The translations under genes and the position numbers were made by a program. From Charina bottae (Eukaryota > Chordata > Lepidosauria > Squamata > Charinaidae), in assembly GCA_023362775.1 (NCBI GenBank), contig JALMGJ010000002.1, positions 106,343,981 through 106,407,980 of the forward strand: 64,000 nucleotides of DNA. Reading direction: 5' to 3'. Shown here in pieces: positions 42,709-53,923 of this stretch. Position 1 is the stretch's first letter, and every line of letters begins with the position of its first letter. The notes beneath the pieces were generated by a model. That model did not search any database and had not been told where the DNA came from. It saw only the letters and a program-made list of their open reading frames with translations.

Positions 42709-42930
42709 TTTTCTATCCCGCCTTTATTATTTTTATAAATAACTCAATGTGGCGAACATACCTAATACTCCTTCCTCCTCGTATTTTCCCCTCAACAACA
42801 ACCCTGTGAGGTGAGTTGGGCTGAGAGAGAGTGACTCGCCCAAGGTCACCCAGCTGGCTTTCATCCCTAAGGCGGGACTAGAACTCTCAGTCTCCTGGTT
42901 TCTAGCCCATTGCCTTAACCACTAGACCAA
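42667..42930 (-). mobile_element. MIR-like SINE with (TTTA)n tail
   Basis: An ATTT run at the left (42667-42711) leads into TCTATCCCGCCTTTATTATT, then the core CCCAAGGTCACCCAGCTGGC and the right end GCCTTAACCACTAGACCAAA, the inverse of a tRNA-like head. This is the best-preserved copy of the family seen at 3440 and 59154. Confidence 0.75.
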
Positions 42931-44536
42931 ACATATAACAAGAGACAGATTATGCAGTGAATAAGTTTCCTAGAAAGGATGGAAAGAGGGCCCTGTAGGC
43001 AGGCACTAGTGTTGCTAAATCCTAAACGTCCAAAGAAATACTATGCACAATAAGAATTCAGAGTAAGAAGTATAGTGGAAGGCCATCCTAAAAATATTTA
43101 ATAGGCAGGATATAAAGGATATGAAGTTTTCCATGCAGGCACTGAAGTACTTTCAAACAGAAGATGCTTTGTACTTTCATAAATTGTTGAAGTTTAATGT
43201 GTGTAACTGTCATGAACTACAGATCTGAGAGCTAAAGCAAGTGCCTCACCAATGAAGTATTCTATGGCCCTGTTTACCCCATACCACCTGAGTAGTCATG
43301 GGCTTTTCCTAGAGCTTTGTATTCTAACTGCTGGTTTATTCTTGTGGGTTCTAGCTTCTTTACTGCCTTCTGATTTCATCTTTCTCTACAGATACATAGC
43401 CTTGCCCTTATTGTGAACTTCTAGATTGCTCTTTGACTCTAGTTCCCATCTTATTCTTGATTTGAGTATTTTATTCCTCCTTGGTTTTTACTGCCTGACT
43501 TTAAATGTCTTGCTCTGCCTTGCAACATTTTGGATATTGGGTTATTTCTCAGCCTTACTTGTATTAGAGTGCAAGTGCAGCTTCTTGTGGAGTGATATAA
43601 CTTTTCAGGAATGTAAGGCTATGCAGAAGGGAAAAAAAGATGAGAAACCTGAGCTACAATTAGAAACACAAAACTATCTCCCATGTGCGGTCATATTAAG
43701 CAAGAAAGATGCCTAAATTTCTAATAATTCTAACTAGCAACAAACCTGCAATTATGTTATGAAATTGTATTATTTCCATGGTTTCTAGTAATTCTTTGTA
43801 CCATGAAACCCAAGTGCATTTCTTTGCCATTTTTTCCCTGCATCAGGTATGAACAGTAGTTTGCTATAATATGACTGCTCATGACCTTCCAGCTGTTGGC
43901 ATTGATTTTTCTTAATATAATAGAAAAAAATGCTGAAATAATTTTTCTAGGAGTTGAATTTTTTTTATAAAAAATAACACAGTCTTTGACAAAAGCTATA
44001 TAAACTAAAGAAGAATTAATCAATTTCTGGACATGCCAAGAACAATTGTGCATTTTTTATATTCACAATATAAATTGCAGCATAAGGAGAAATCCAAAAT
44101 CAAGCTTCCAACTGAAAATAAGAAAATATAAAATCAGAGAATCATAGTTGGGCCAATCCTCTGCTCAGTATAGGAACCCCATTTAAAGCATCACAACATA
44201 GAGCTGTCTTGTTCAGCTTCTCCTTGAATGAAGATATTACATCTTCTCCCCCAGTAATTAATTTCATTATAAACTACTCTTGCTCCTAGTATTATTTTCC
44301 TAAAATTATCTGCTTTCCTGTAATGTAATAGCAATATTCTACACTGAAACCTTTGGACTTTCTGTGTGACCTCCTTGTGGTACCTAAAGAATCTCTCATA
44401 TCTGCTTTCAGTCATCTTTTTCAAACCTAAACATCCCTAGTTCTCTCAATCATGTGTAGTGTGTAGTGTGTATGTGTGTATGTGTATATATATTTCCCTG
44501 TTACCCTTCTTTGCACATGTCCCTATCTTTCTCAAT
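42931..44536. other. AT-rich stretch without recognised features
   Basis: No supported gene or repeat was found. The open frames at 43426-43716 and 43757-44053 carry no recognisable motif. Confidence 0.45.
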
Positions 44537-44541
44537 GCTAT

Positions 44542-44907
44542 TGTCAGAGATCGGCAGATCTCTGCCAAAGACGCTAGACGGGATGCACATTCCAGGAGGC
44601 TGCAAGTGACATGAAAGAGACGCCGGCTTTGAAGTAGACCTAGCTGACAATCGCGAATACACATCTCCGCGAGGGGATGTCTGAGCAGCTTGGAAAGGCA
44701 CGAGTTACACGTGTCAACACCAAAGAACCTTGTGGGGGGGGGGAAGGGAAGATTTAAATGGGCAGACTTTACAGGTTCCAGCCATTCAAGTCTTTGTTCG
44801 TGCTAGCTTCTGTATGCTATAATAAACTCTTCTGCTTCTAAGAACTCATGGGTCTGTGAGTTACTCTAGAGCAGGGAGATTATAGATATCGGATGGAGTG
44901 CCTTACA
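44542..44907 (+). repeat. Gypsy 5' LTR
   Basis: TGTCAGAG...CCTTACA, 366 bases. TTTAAA at 44753-44758 is a TATA-like box, about 26-31 bases before ATTCAAG at 44784, the likely transcript start. AATAAA at 44821-44826 gives the poly(A) signal, so R would be about 44784-44845. An AGAGATC/GATCTCT hairpin sits near the left end. Confidence 0.93.
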
Positions 44908-44908
44908 T

Positions 44909-44920
44909 AAAGACTTGAAT
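44909..44920 (+). promoter_or_regulatory. Self-priming type primer-binding site
   Basis: AAAGACTTGAAT, one base after the LTR, is the exact complement of ATTCAAGTCTTT at 44784-44795 in the LTR, where transcription is expected to begin. This matches the self-priming scheme known for Tf1/sushi elements, in which the RNA 5' end primes minus-strand synthesis. A tRNA-type TGG site is absent. Confidence 0.8.
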
Positions 44921-44996
44921 CCACAAAAAAAAATTTTGACCACACATCCTGAGAACTACTCTGAGAAATCAGCGAGATTCTTGGTGAAAAGTGGCC

Positions 44997-46467
44997 ATGA
45001 ATCCAGACAAAATTTCTGCTTCAGCTTCGTGGAACGGAATGGAGGAAGCAGAGGAAGCAGGAGATTTCGAAGCAGTGCAACAAGAGGAAGGAGAATGCGA
45101 AGACAATGGTGAGGGGGACAGAGCCAGCTTGTTAGATGCCCAGCTGATGGCGAGAGCATCGCAGCAAGCAGGAGAAGACGGATGGGAGAAACAGAAAACA
45201 CAGAAAAAAGAGGTAACCAAAACTCCCCCCTCCCTCGAATCTACAAAGCCTAAGTTGGCAGGATGGTCAGTTGCAGTGGGAGAAGGACTAGAGAAAGTGG
45301 GAGAGGGGAAACGCCTGAAGAAAAGGGTCACACCAACCCAGCGCATTGTGCGGTTGGAAGAGCAGATGTCCAATGTGCAGTTAAATATAGGACTGCTGAT
45401 CAACAAAATGGACTCATTGGGCGCAACCTTTGGGAAATTGATGGACAAATTAGATGAACCCAGAGTGAGGGAACAGAGCCTGGTGCCAATCGAAAGTGAG
45501 GGGGAGGAAGAAGAAGAATTTCACCTCTACAATCGATCACCCATGACCCCATCATACAATCAATACATGACCCCAGGGGGGGGTGCATACACCGTTTGGA
45601 ATAGGTGAATTGAAAACAAAATTTAATGGAGACCCCAAGAATCTAGCATGCTTTTTAACGCATGTACAAGGGTTCATGAGAGAATTTGAATACACCTTCC
45701 GAACGGAGGAGAGCAAAATCAGGTACGTCTCCAGTTTTTTGGAAGGTGAGGCAGGGGACTGGCTTGTAACGCTTCACGACAGGGGGGCAAGGGAACTACT
45801 GGACTTTCAGGAGTTCATGTATGCCCTTCGGAAATGATTTGAAGATACGCTGACTAAAGTCTCAGCCAGGGCACGACTCCGGAACTTAAGGCAGGGAAAC
45901 AGAGCAGTAGCTGAATATGCTATGGACTTTAAAAAGTTCTTATCTTACCTGCCAGAATGGCCGGAATCGATAAAGATTGAACACTTCCAGTATGGATTAA
46001 AACAGGACCTACTGGAAAAGGCATTAGATAGAGATGACCCTGGAACTTTAGAGGGGTGGATCCAATTAGCTGGGAAAATTGAGAGTAACAGACTACAGCT
46101 ACAAAGTATCAGAAACTTACAATTCAGGCAGAGGAATGAGGGGACTTTCATTAACCAGCCCCGCTCGAACGTGAAACAGCGGAATTGGGAAGAGGAGAAG
46201 GATCGCCGGACAAGAGAGGGACTGTGCTTCCGCTGCGGGAAGGAGGGACACTGAATAAGTGCTTGCCCTCAGGGGAAAACGAGCGTTAAGGAAAAACCTC
46301 CGGTGAAAAAGGCAGCTGACAGAAGTACCCTCAAAACAACACACACCAAGGGAAAAGGAGCGGCTGCGGCAACCGTGAACCCATGGCAGAATCCGGACCT
46401 AGAAGAAGACAGCGACGACTCTGACTTCGAAATCCAGACGGCGGGAAACGAGCCAGGTCTGTTCTGA
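44997..46467 (+). pseudogene. Gypsy gag (broken)
   Basis: The first ATG is at 44997; a GTG six bases upstream is in frame but weaker. The N-terminal part is acidic with a coiled-coil-like segment (RIVRLEEQMSNVQLNIGLLI) and is open to 45608. The capsid-like part (KTKFNGDPKNLACFLTHVQ, then EYAMDFKKFLSYLPEW) lies in the next frame after a G-run near 45580. Two in-frame TGA codons at 45835-45837 and 46252-46254 break it. The second lies inside the zinc knuckle CFRCGKEGH.ISACP. Gag would form the particle and bind RNA. Its stop overlaps the pol start as TGATG (46465-46469). Confidence 0.88.
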
Positions 46468-48575
46468 TGAGCGCCACAGGACAGACCTCCACAAAGGGGC
46501 ACAAAGGAAGTAGTCGCAACAACCCGACAATGCACCTAAAGGTACAGTTGAGAACTTTGGGTGGGAGGAAAAAGTATGCGGGGGTTGCAATGCTAGACTC
46601 GGGTTGCTCTAGAAACTTAATGCACCCGAACGTAGCTGAAAAGATGGGACTGGACCTTTTTAAGCTTAAAACGCCCATCACATTTTGCCAATTGGACGGG
46701 TCGGAACTGAAGGGGGGGCCAGTGGAGTTCTACACTGAAGGACTGCAAATGACTTTGGGGACTCATGTAGAGACTTTGCGGTTCCTAGTGGCTCCCAGTG
46801 CAACACGACCCATTGTGTTAGGACTGAAATGGTTGAGGGCAAGAAACCCCAAGGTGGATTGGGTCTCAGGAGATTTGGACTTTACAGATTGGACTTATCA
46901 TGAGATGGACAATGATAGCACACCTAGCTGCATTGAGCTGGGGGCAACAGGGATGGAATTTGAGGAGGGGGAGCAGGACCAAGGGGGTGGCACACTCACA
47001 AGCACAATTCTGGAGAAATACCTCCCGGTAGCAGAGATATTCGACAAGAAGGAATGTGAGCAAGAACCCCCCCATAGGCAGTCAGACGCAACCATTGACC
47101 TCATCCCAAGGGCACTGTTTCCCAAGCCCAAGATGTATGCCATGACGCAAAAAGAACTGCAAGAATTGCGCAAATTCATAGATAAAAATTTGGCACAGGG
47201 GTTCATTGAGCCAGCCAACTCCCCCCTTGCAGCCCCGGTATTGTTCAGGAAGAAAAAAGATGGGTCCCTCCGGCTTTGCACTGACTACAGGGATCTTAAT
47301 GCAATTTCGGTTACAAGACAGTACCCTCTCCCGTTGCTGAAAGACATGTTAGCCCAGCTATCTAAGGGGAAAATTTTCACAAAACTAGATGTTAGGGAAG
47401 CTTACTATCATGTTCGCATAAGGGAGGGGGACGAGTGGAAAACTGCATTCAATTGCCCATTGGGTTCTTTCCAATACAGGGTGCTCCCGTTTGGGTTTGC
47501 GGGGGGACCGGGAATCTTCATGAGGTTCATAAACGAAGTATTGTATGAATTTCTGTACAAAGGGGTAATTGTATATTTGGATGACATACTGATTTTTTCT
47601 GAAAATCTGGAGGAACACATGGAGTTAGTTAAGAGGGTGCTTGAGAAATTACTCGAGGCAAAGCTTTATGTAAAACTTGAGAAATGTGAATTTCACAGGG
47701 AACAACTAGACTTCTTGGGGTATCGCATTTCGCATGAGGGCATCGAGATGGACCCTGAGAAAGTCAAAGCGGTCCTGGGCTGGCAGCCCCCCCGAACGCG
47801 CAGACAGCTGCAAGCGTTCCTCGGGTTCGCGGGGTTCTATAGGCAGTTCATTCAAAATTTTGCGCAGATCGCGTTGCCCTTGACTGACCTATTAAAGACA
47901 AAAAGCAAGGGCACAAAAGCAAAAGCCCCACCACTGAGCATGAAACTCGTGTGGACACAAGAATGCCAGGTAGCGTTTGATAGGCTAAAGGAGATGTTCA
48001 CGAGGGAGCCCATACATAAACATCCAGAAGCTGACAAACCATTTGTGATACACACAGACGCATCAATTAGTGCAATGGGGGCCATACTACTGCAGGAAGA
48101 TGACACTGGGAAACTAAGACCGTGTGCATACATTTCACGGAAATTTAATCAGACGGAGAAACGATGGCATATTTGGGAGAAAGAGGCATTCGCTGTCAAA
48201 CATGCCCTAAGCACATGGAACCACAACTTGGAAGCTCTCAAATCCCCTAGAAAACTAAATCCTAAACACCTCCAGTGGGCAGAGTTTTTTAGTAGGTTCA
48301 ACTTCACGTTGAAGTACTTCCCTGGGGGGAAAAACTACTTGGCAGACGCGCTGTCACGCCTACCGCAGCATGAGGGCAAAATGGAGGAGGTCATTGAATT
48401 GCTCATCCCCTCCCAACCAGCAGAGGCTCAGAGCCCAGCGACAATAGAAGGGAGGGGGGAAGGCAATATGGCAATCACCCACAGCAGCACGCAGCTGAGA
48501 GCGACCAGTGGACAGCCGAACTGCGGGCGGCAACAGCAACAGACACCTGGTGGGGGGAGAACAAACAGACCCTAG
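46467..48575 (+). pseudogene. Gypsy pol: protease, RT and damaged RNase H
   Basis: 702 codons are open. Protease motif LDSG is at residues 43-46. Reverse transcriptase runs from LRLCTDYRDLN (268) through FTKLDVREAYYHVRI (304), VLPFGFAGGP (339), the active site YLDD (370-373) and LGYRISHEGIEMDP. RNase H begins with HTDAS (529-533) and keeps the Glu of WEKEAFAVK (570-578), but passes from LSTW (581-584) straight to NHNLEALKSP. The usual segment of about 18 residues with the third catalytic Asp is missing, so RNase H should be inactive. LADALSR (625-631) is present. The frame is then lost near 48460 in a G-rich run. Confidence 0.92.
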
Positions 48576-49930
48576 TGGAAAAGGATGGAGTGGGGTGGAA
48601 GGACAACAAAGCCTATGTCCCTGAGCCCCTACGGCAAAAGGTTTTGAACATGCATCATGATCACAAAACGGCAGGGCATTTCGGATTCGTAAAAACACTA
48701 CACTTAATCCGACGCAAATTCTGGTGGCCATCCTTGCGCACAGATGTTAAAGCCTATGTGCGCTCATGCCCAGTGTGTGCAACCGCCAAAAGGAAAATGG
48801 GGAAACCCACAGGGAAGCTGCAGGAAGTAGCAAACCCCACACAACCATGGAAGCAAATTGCCATGGATTTTATAGTAGATTTACCGATGAGAAAAAAGAA
48901 CACGGCCATTTGGGTGGTCACAGACTTATTTTCCAAGCAGGCACACTTCATTGCGTGCAAAGGAATACCGATTGCCCAAAAACTAGCTAGACTATTTATC
49001 CAACACATCTATAGAGCCCACGGAACGCCGGAACGCATAATCAGCGATCGCAGCAGCACTTTTACTTGCAAGTTTTGGCGGGCATTTTTGAAGTTAATTG
49101 GATCAGAACAGGGGCTCAGTAGTGCGTTCCATCCGTGCACAGATGGTGCGAGTGAACGTCTGAATGCCACACTGGAGCAGTACCTTAGATGCTACATTAA
49201 TTATCAACAGAACGATTGGGCGGAACTGTTGCCGTTCGCAGAGTTTGCTTACAATAACGCGCTACATCAAAGCATGGGGTTTTCGCCATTCAAAGTCGCT
49301 ACAGGGCAGGGATTTGTAACTATCCCCGAATTGGCCATGGCACACAACACAGAACTACCACAACCCCTAAAAGCGGACGAATGGATAGAAAAAATAACCA
49401 GTAATTGGCCAGTCATGGTGCAAACACTGCAGGAAGCCAAGGCAAGTTACAAAAAACATGCTGATCGCAAGAGGGGGTAAGAATGGGACTTGAGAGTAGG
49501 AGACAAGGTGTACTTGTCAATGAAAAACCTGAGGGCAACACAACCGTCACGGAAATTGGCACCAAAATTCATAGGTCCATTCCCAATCATTGAGGTCATC
49601 AACCCAGTAACGGCAAAATTGCAATTGCCAAAGGCACTAAGAAAGGTGCACCCTGTTTTCCATATCAGCTTGTTGAAACAACACCACAGTTCACAACACT
49701 GGTACCCAGAACCAGAGGAACCCCCCCCCCCCCAATTACTGGTAGACGGAGAACCACACTTTGAGATTGACAGGATTCTGGACTCCAGATGGCACAAGGG
49801 GCAGTTGCAGTACCTAGTGAAGTGGCAGCATCTACCAATTGGAGACAGGGAGTGGGTCAGTGCCAAACACACACGCGCTCCCAAACTCGTAAAAACCTTT
49901 CATAGGGAGTTCCCGGACAAACCGCATTGA
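48575..49930 (+). pseudogene. Gypsy integrase with C-terminal chromodomain (one stop)
   Basis: The listed start is a GTG inside the frame; the frame is open further left to about 48480, joining RNase H after the frameshift. The HHCC zinc region is HHDH..AGHFG..(about 20)..CPVC. Catalytic residues are Asp in MDFIVDLP, Asp in IISDRSSTF and Glu in DGASERLNATLEQYLR. A TAA at 49478-49480 interrupts, and in the same frame RVGDKVYLSMKNL, the GPF/Y motif KFIGPFPI and a chromodomain (IDRILDSRWHKGQLQYLVKW, then REWVS) follow to 49930. Without the stop this is the complete family architecture. Confidence 0.92.
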
Positions 49931-50060
49931 AACAGGCGCTTGAACAATGCAATGTGCTAAAATACTTTTGTGCTCTCTCCCTACAGGAAATGTATGAAAA
50001 TGTGTAGAAATGTATGAAAATGTGTAAATAATTGGTTGGGTTAACAAAACACTCAGCTAA

Positions 50061-50090
50061 GGGAGTGGGGGGAGCATCTTGGGCCAGGAG
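50061..50090 (+). promoter_or_regulatory. Candidate polypurine tract
   Basis: GGGAGTGGGGGGAG at 50061-50074 and CAGGAG at 50085-50090, just before the 3' LTR, are the only purine tracts in position for plus-strand priming. The main tract is 18 bases from the LTR, so the exact primer is uncertain. Confidence 0.45.
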
Positions 50091-50092
50091 CA

Positions 50093-50459
50093 TGTCAGAG
50101 ATCGGCAGATCTCTGCCAAAGACGCTAGACGGGATGCACATTCCAGGAGGCTGCAAGTGACATGAAAGAGACGCCGGCTTTGAAGTAGACCTAGCTGACG
50201 ATCGCGAATACACATCTCCGTGAGGGGATGTCTGAGCAGCTTGGAAAGGCACGAGTTACACGTGTCAACACCAAAGAACCTTGTGGGGGGGGGGGAAGGG
50301 AAGATTTAAATGTGCAGACTTTACAGGTTCCAGCCATTCAAGTCTTTGTTCGTGCTAGCTTCTGTATGCTATAATAAACTCTTCTGCTTCTAAGAACTCA
50401 TGGGTCTGTGAGTTACTCTAGAGCAGGGAGATTATAGATATCGGATGGAGTGCCTTACA
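50093..50459 (+). repeat. Gypsy 3' LTR
   Basis: 367 bases, the same as the 5' LTR apart from three substitutions (within CTGAC(A/G)ATC, CTCCG(C/T)GAG and AAATG(G/T)GCAG) and one extra G. It is followed by the duplicated GCTAT. Confidence 0.95.
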
Positions 50460-50464
50460 GCTAT

Positions 50465-51650
50465 ATATTGTCCTGGTAGACTCTGGCCAATGAAGAGTCT
50501 CATAGAATGATCCAGCTGTGGTTTCACTTAATGGACATGCCATTTAGCCTATATTTAACTAACTTGCTAATCAAACTATCATGGGATACTTAGTCAAAAT
50601 CTTTGCTGAAATAATAATATATTAAGTCTACAGCATGCCCACAATCTACTAAGGAAATTATTATGGAAACTAAGGTAATTTTCATTGATTTAATTGTCAT
50701 TGATTATGTCCCAAATTTCAAGATTCCATTTGATTATACCTATATGATAATTTGTTTTTTACATCCTGTGGAACATGTTCTCCTCATTCTTGCTCCTGTG
50801 CCATCATAGTTCTCCAAAAAAGTTCCTTCTCATATGGGTGCAAATGTGTATATGTGCATGCACAAAAATATGAGAAAGAGGATGAGTGAGCATACTGCTT
50901 GGAGATAAGCAGGTTCAGGAAGAATAGATAAAATTGACATGAGAAGGAGGGAAGTGAAAGGAAAAGTTTTCTGCCATGGGTCAAAATAATTTATCTGATT
51001 TTTCATGTAGGAAAGCCATCTTCAAGATATTTTCAGAAGCAACTATTATTCATTTTATATGCATGTATTATCTGAAGAAGAATTTTTCCCTTATCCCACT
51101 TGCTGGATTTTTTTCCAGAAACTACAGATTGCAGGTGTCTCTTCAGCCAAAGGTAAACAATAGAATCAGCCCCATTTGCCTTTTAGAAAAATGCTGAGAT
51201 ATCCTACTGGACATATGTGATATTTAGTTGCCCTGCTTAACAAATATAATCTGATTTAGTTGACCTGCTTAACAACTGCACCTTCCAAACCACTGTCAAA
51301 GTAAGCATCACAAAGAGTGTATTGTGTTAATACAGACATGAGGTTGATAGGGAATTAATAACTGAAACCAGGCTATCCCAAACTGGGAATCCTTAAAGGT
51401 TCACCAGACAAGTTGAAGATGGTGTAGACATTTCTCATGACTGAAGCCAACAGTGCTTCTACTTACAGCTGTCAAGGAAGACCCATCAGCTACCTATTAT
51501 TTCAAAAGGAATGCACCCATTTACATAGCCTCTCCAAGTTAAGTGGTATGAACAGAAAAACCTAATATTATCTTCATAATTCTGTACTTATCTAAAATTA
51601 TATGAGAATACCTTGTCTTTCAAATTATACCATGTCTCAAATATTTGCTT
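50465..51650. other. AT-rich stretch without recognised features
   Basis: Nothing recognisable was found apart from short open frames without motifs. Confidence 0.45.
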
Positions 51651-51845
51651 ATTTTTATGAATTCTCAAATTCATAATGATATTTTAATGAGAATATTAAT
51701 ATTTAATGAGAAAATTCTCATTCAAATAATTAAATTAAAATTATAAATTAAAAAATATAAAAGTATAATTAATTAAAAATAATTAAATTAAAATTCTCAT
51801 AATGAGAATTCATTTTTATGAATTCTCAAATTCTAATGATATAAA
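51651..51845. repeat. Direct repeat around an AT palindrome
   Basis: ATTTTTATGAATTCTCAAAT begins both 51651-51684 and 51812-51845, which match at most positions. Between them lie AT-rich blocks and AATTCTCATAATGAGAATT, a palindrome at about 51791-51812. Confidence 0.6.
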
Positions 51846-51856
51846 AATGTACAATC

Positions 51857-52375
51857 TCATAGCAGAGATTCTAATGCAGAAGACTAGCAGAACGCATCCT
51901 CAAACACCAACTAGCAGTCAGAAGACATGTTGAAAACTCCTTAATCTCACAACACATGGACAGACTTAACCATACTTTCAACTGGGAAACTGTGAGCATA
52001 TTAAACCAAGCCAAATCCAAAAATGCTAGAGAATTCCTGGAAGCTTGGCACTCAGACAAAGCAGCCATCAGATCACTTCCGGGTGCTGAAAATGTCGGTG
52101 CGCTGAACCGAGCTCTAAGATTAAGACCATTTCACAAGCTCAACAGCAGCATGGTAATCTTAACGATCCTCCTTTGGATGATAAAGGGACTTAGAAATAA
52201 ACATCTCAAATAACCATGACCTAGCCCCAGGTGCAAGGTCACACAGCCACCCTAGAAACATACTTAAGGATTCCCTTACTAACTTTGCTCAGACTGAAGA
52301 AGTTTCTTGGATAAGGAGCGAAACATTTCCACTGAGAAAATAGAAATCCAGTTGACATGATTCAAGCTACAGATT
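51857..52375 (+). mobile_element. Chimeric PLE fragment (family 1 joined to family 2)
   Basis: 51857-52068 matches PLE family 1: CTCATAGCAGAGATT (RT region) jumps directly to the GIY-YIG part at GCAGAAGACTAGCAG, an internal deletion compared with 9390-10050. A 46-49 base CpG-bearing joint (about 52069-52117) follows. 52118-52375 then matches the family 2 3' end, including a hammerhead-like core (52294-52324) and the end GATTCAAGCTACAG. No protein could be made. Confidence 0.75.
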
Positions 52376-53576
52376 TTCAGATGTAGTAAATAAAAAATGG
52401 GATAGTTTGTATGCTACCCATCAAGAGTGAGTATCATAAGGTGTGATGCTGTAAAATAGCAAAGACACATAAGCTGCTGTGCTTATCAATAAACAAACCA
52501 CCATTTTATTTTTACTTATTCCATCTTTGAACCGTTTTCTTTTCTCTTTGTTTGCTTGCTGCACCAGGCCTTTCAAGAGAAATAATAACAGCATCAAGGA
52601 GATTTCAATTTTTTTTTGCTGCATGAAGTAAATAGAGGCAATGCTATTACTATTTAACATTTTTGTAGTATAACAGATTGTCAAATTATCACAGCACCAA
52701 TGGTACAAGAATCTGCAAAACAGTTCCATTAGCACAGAATGCTGGAGTATATGAGTCATCATACTTGCCTGAGTACAAATTATAACATTATATGTTGACC
52801 ACAAGGATGTAAAATGATAACATATTTAAAGGGTTTTAACCAAGAATGTATTAGTCTGAGTGAACTACAAAAAAGTTACAATGAGTTATCAAGATCACCA
52901 CTGTACATGCACATAAACACTTCTTTTGCACTGCTGTACTCTCCTGATATTTTAATTAATATATTACAGCAAGCAAAGAAGCATACTTCAACAGGAAGTG
53001 CACAACGCATAGTCTCTAATACATTCCTTATCTACTGTACGTTCATAATGATGTTTGTCAGAATTTTATTTAGAGTATCAAGCCAGCCACTTATTTCCAT
53101 CCTAATTTCCCCTTCAAATCTCAAATATTTCTACTGCTAGGAGCAAATGTTAACTAATAACAGATATGAAGCTATAAATAATATAGTAACCATATTTCAG
53201 TAAGATTAAATTTGCTCTTATATTTATTCAATTTAATTTTTGCTAAAATAAAATAATATTCCATATATAAATAAATCATGTGACACCTTTCTTCAGTTAT
53301 GGTTTTCACATTTCAACAAGCAACACTTCTTCCACTTGTGTTTTCTCCTTCCCTCCTATTAACTTTGAAGAGTTTACAGTGGAAAACCTAAGTCCAAGTA
53401 GACTTAAGCAGATAGTTAAGAATGCAGTTCAGCAATCAGCATGCACTTATTGAGAAGTTTTCTGGTCTAGAAGGGAAAGAGGAAAGAAAGTGGCACAGAA
53501 GACTCAATTAAATAGAACAAAGAAAGCTGATATTTTCATTTTGTTAGAAAAACCTAAGCACCTTAAAAAAATGCAT
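52376..53576. other. AT-rich stretch without recognised features
   Basis: No supported gene or repeat was found. Open frames at 52421-52804 (minus) and 52814-53140 (plus) lack motifs. Confidence 0.45.
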
Positions 53577-53586
53577 AGCTAGTAGG

Positions 53587-53923
53587 TAAAGGTAAAGGTT
53601 CCCCCTGCATAGTTGTGCAGTCGTGTCTGACTCTAGGGGCCGGTGCTCATCTCCATTTGTTAGCCGAAGAGCCAGCGCTGTCCAAAGACACTTCCGCAGT
53701 CATTTGGCCAGCATGACACGCACGGAACACTGTTATTTACCCACCAAAGTGTTACCTATTAATCTACTTGCATTTGCATGCTTTCGAATTGCTAGGTTGG
53801 CAAGAGCTGGGGCTAGTGCGGGAGCTCACTCCATCACGCGGGACTAGGGATTCGAACCTCCGAACTTGCGACCTTCCGATCGACAAACCTGGTGTCTTAC
53901 CCGCTGAGCCACCACGCCCCTAT
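53587..53923 (-). mobile_element. Sauria-type tRNA-derived SINE, 10-bp target duplication
   Basis: Same family as 36254. The minus strand starts with GTGGCTCAGCGGGTAAGACA and has the B box GGTTCGAATCC (53848-53858 inverted) and a TTTACC tail. The flanks ATAGCTAGTA are exact at 53577-53586 and 53924-53933. Confidence 0.85.

Larger units (their letters stand above)
44542..50459 (+). mobile_element. Full-length Gypsy (Ty3) chromovirus-type LTR retrotransposon
   Basis: Two LTRs of 366 and 367 bases enclose gag, protease, RT, RNase H, integrase and chromodomain segments in the Ty3/Gypsy order. The target duplication GCTAT is exact at 44537-44541 and 50460-50464. LTRs differ by three substitutions and one G-run length (10 versus 11), so the insertion is young. 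The primer site is complementary to the LTR itself, as in the Tf1/sushi group. Gag has a frameshift and two stops; pol has a frameshift and a stop before the chromodomain; RNase H has an in-frame deletion. The copy is therefore not autonomous. A chromodomain may target the element to heterochromatin. Confidence 0.95.

Noticed and set aside
45263..48731. Minus-strand and alternate-frame open stretches inside the Gypsy element
   Set aside because: Shadows of gag and pol, whose motifs fix the true strand and frames.
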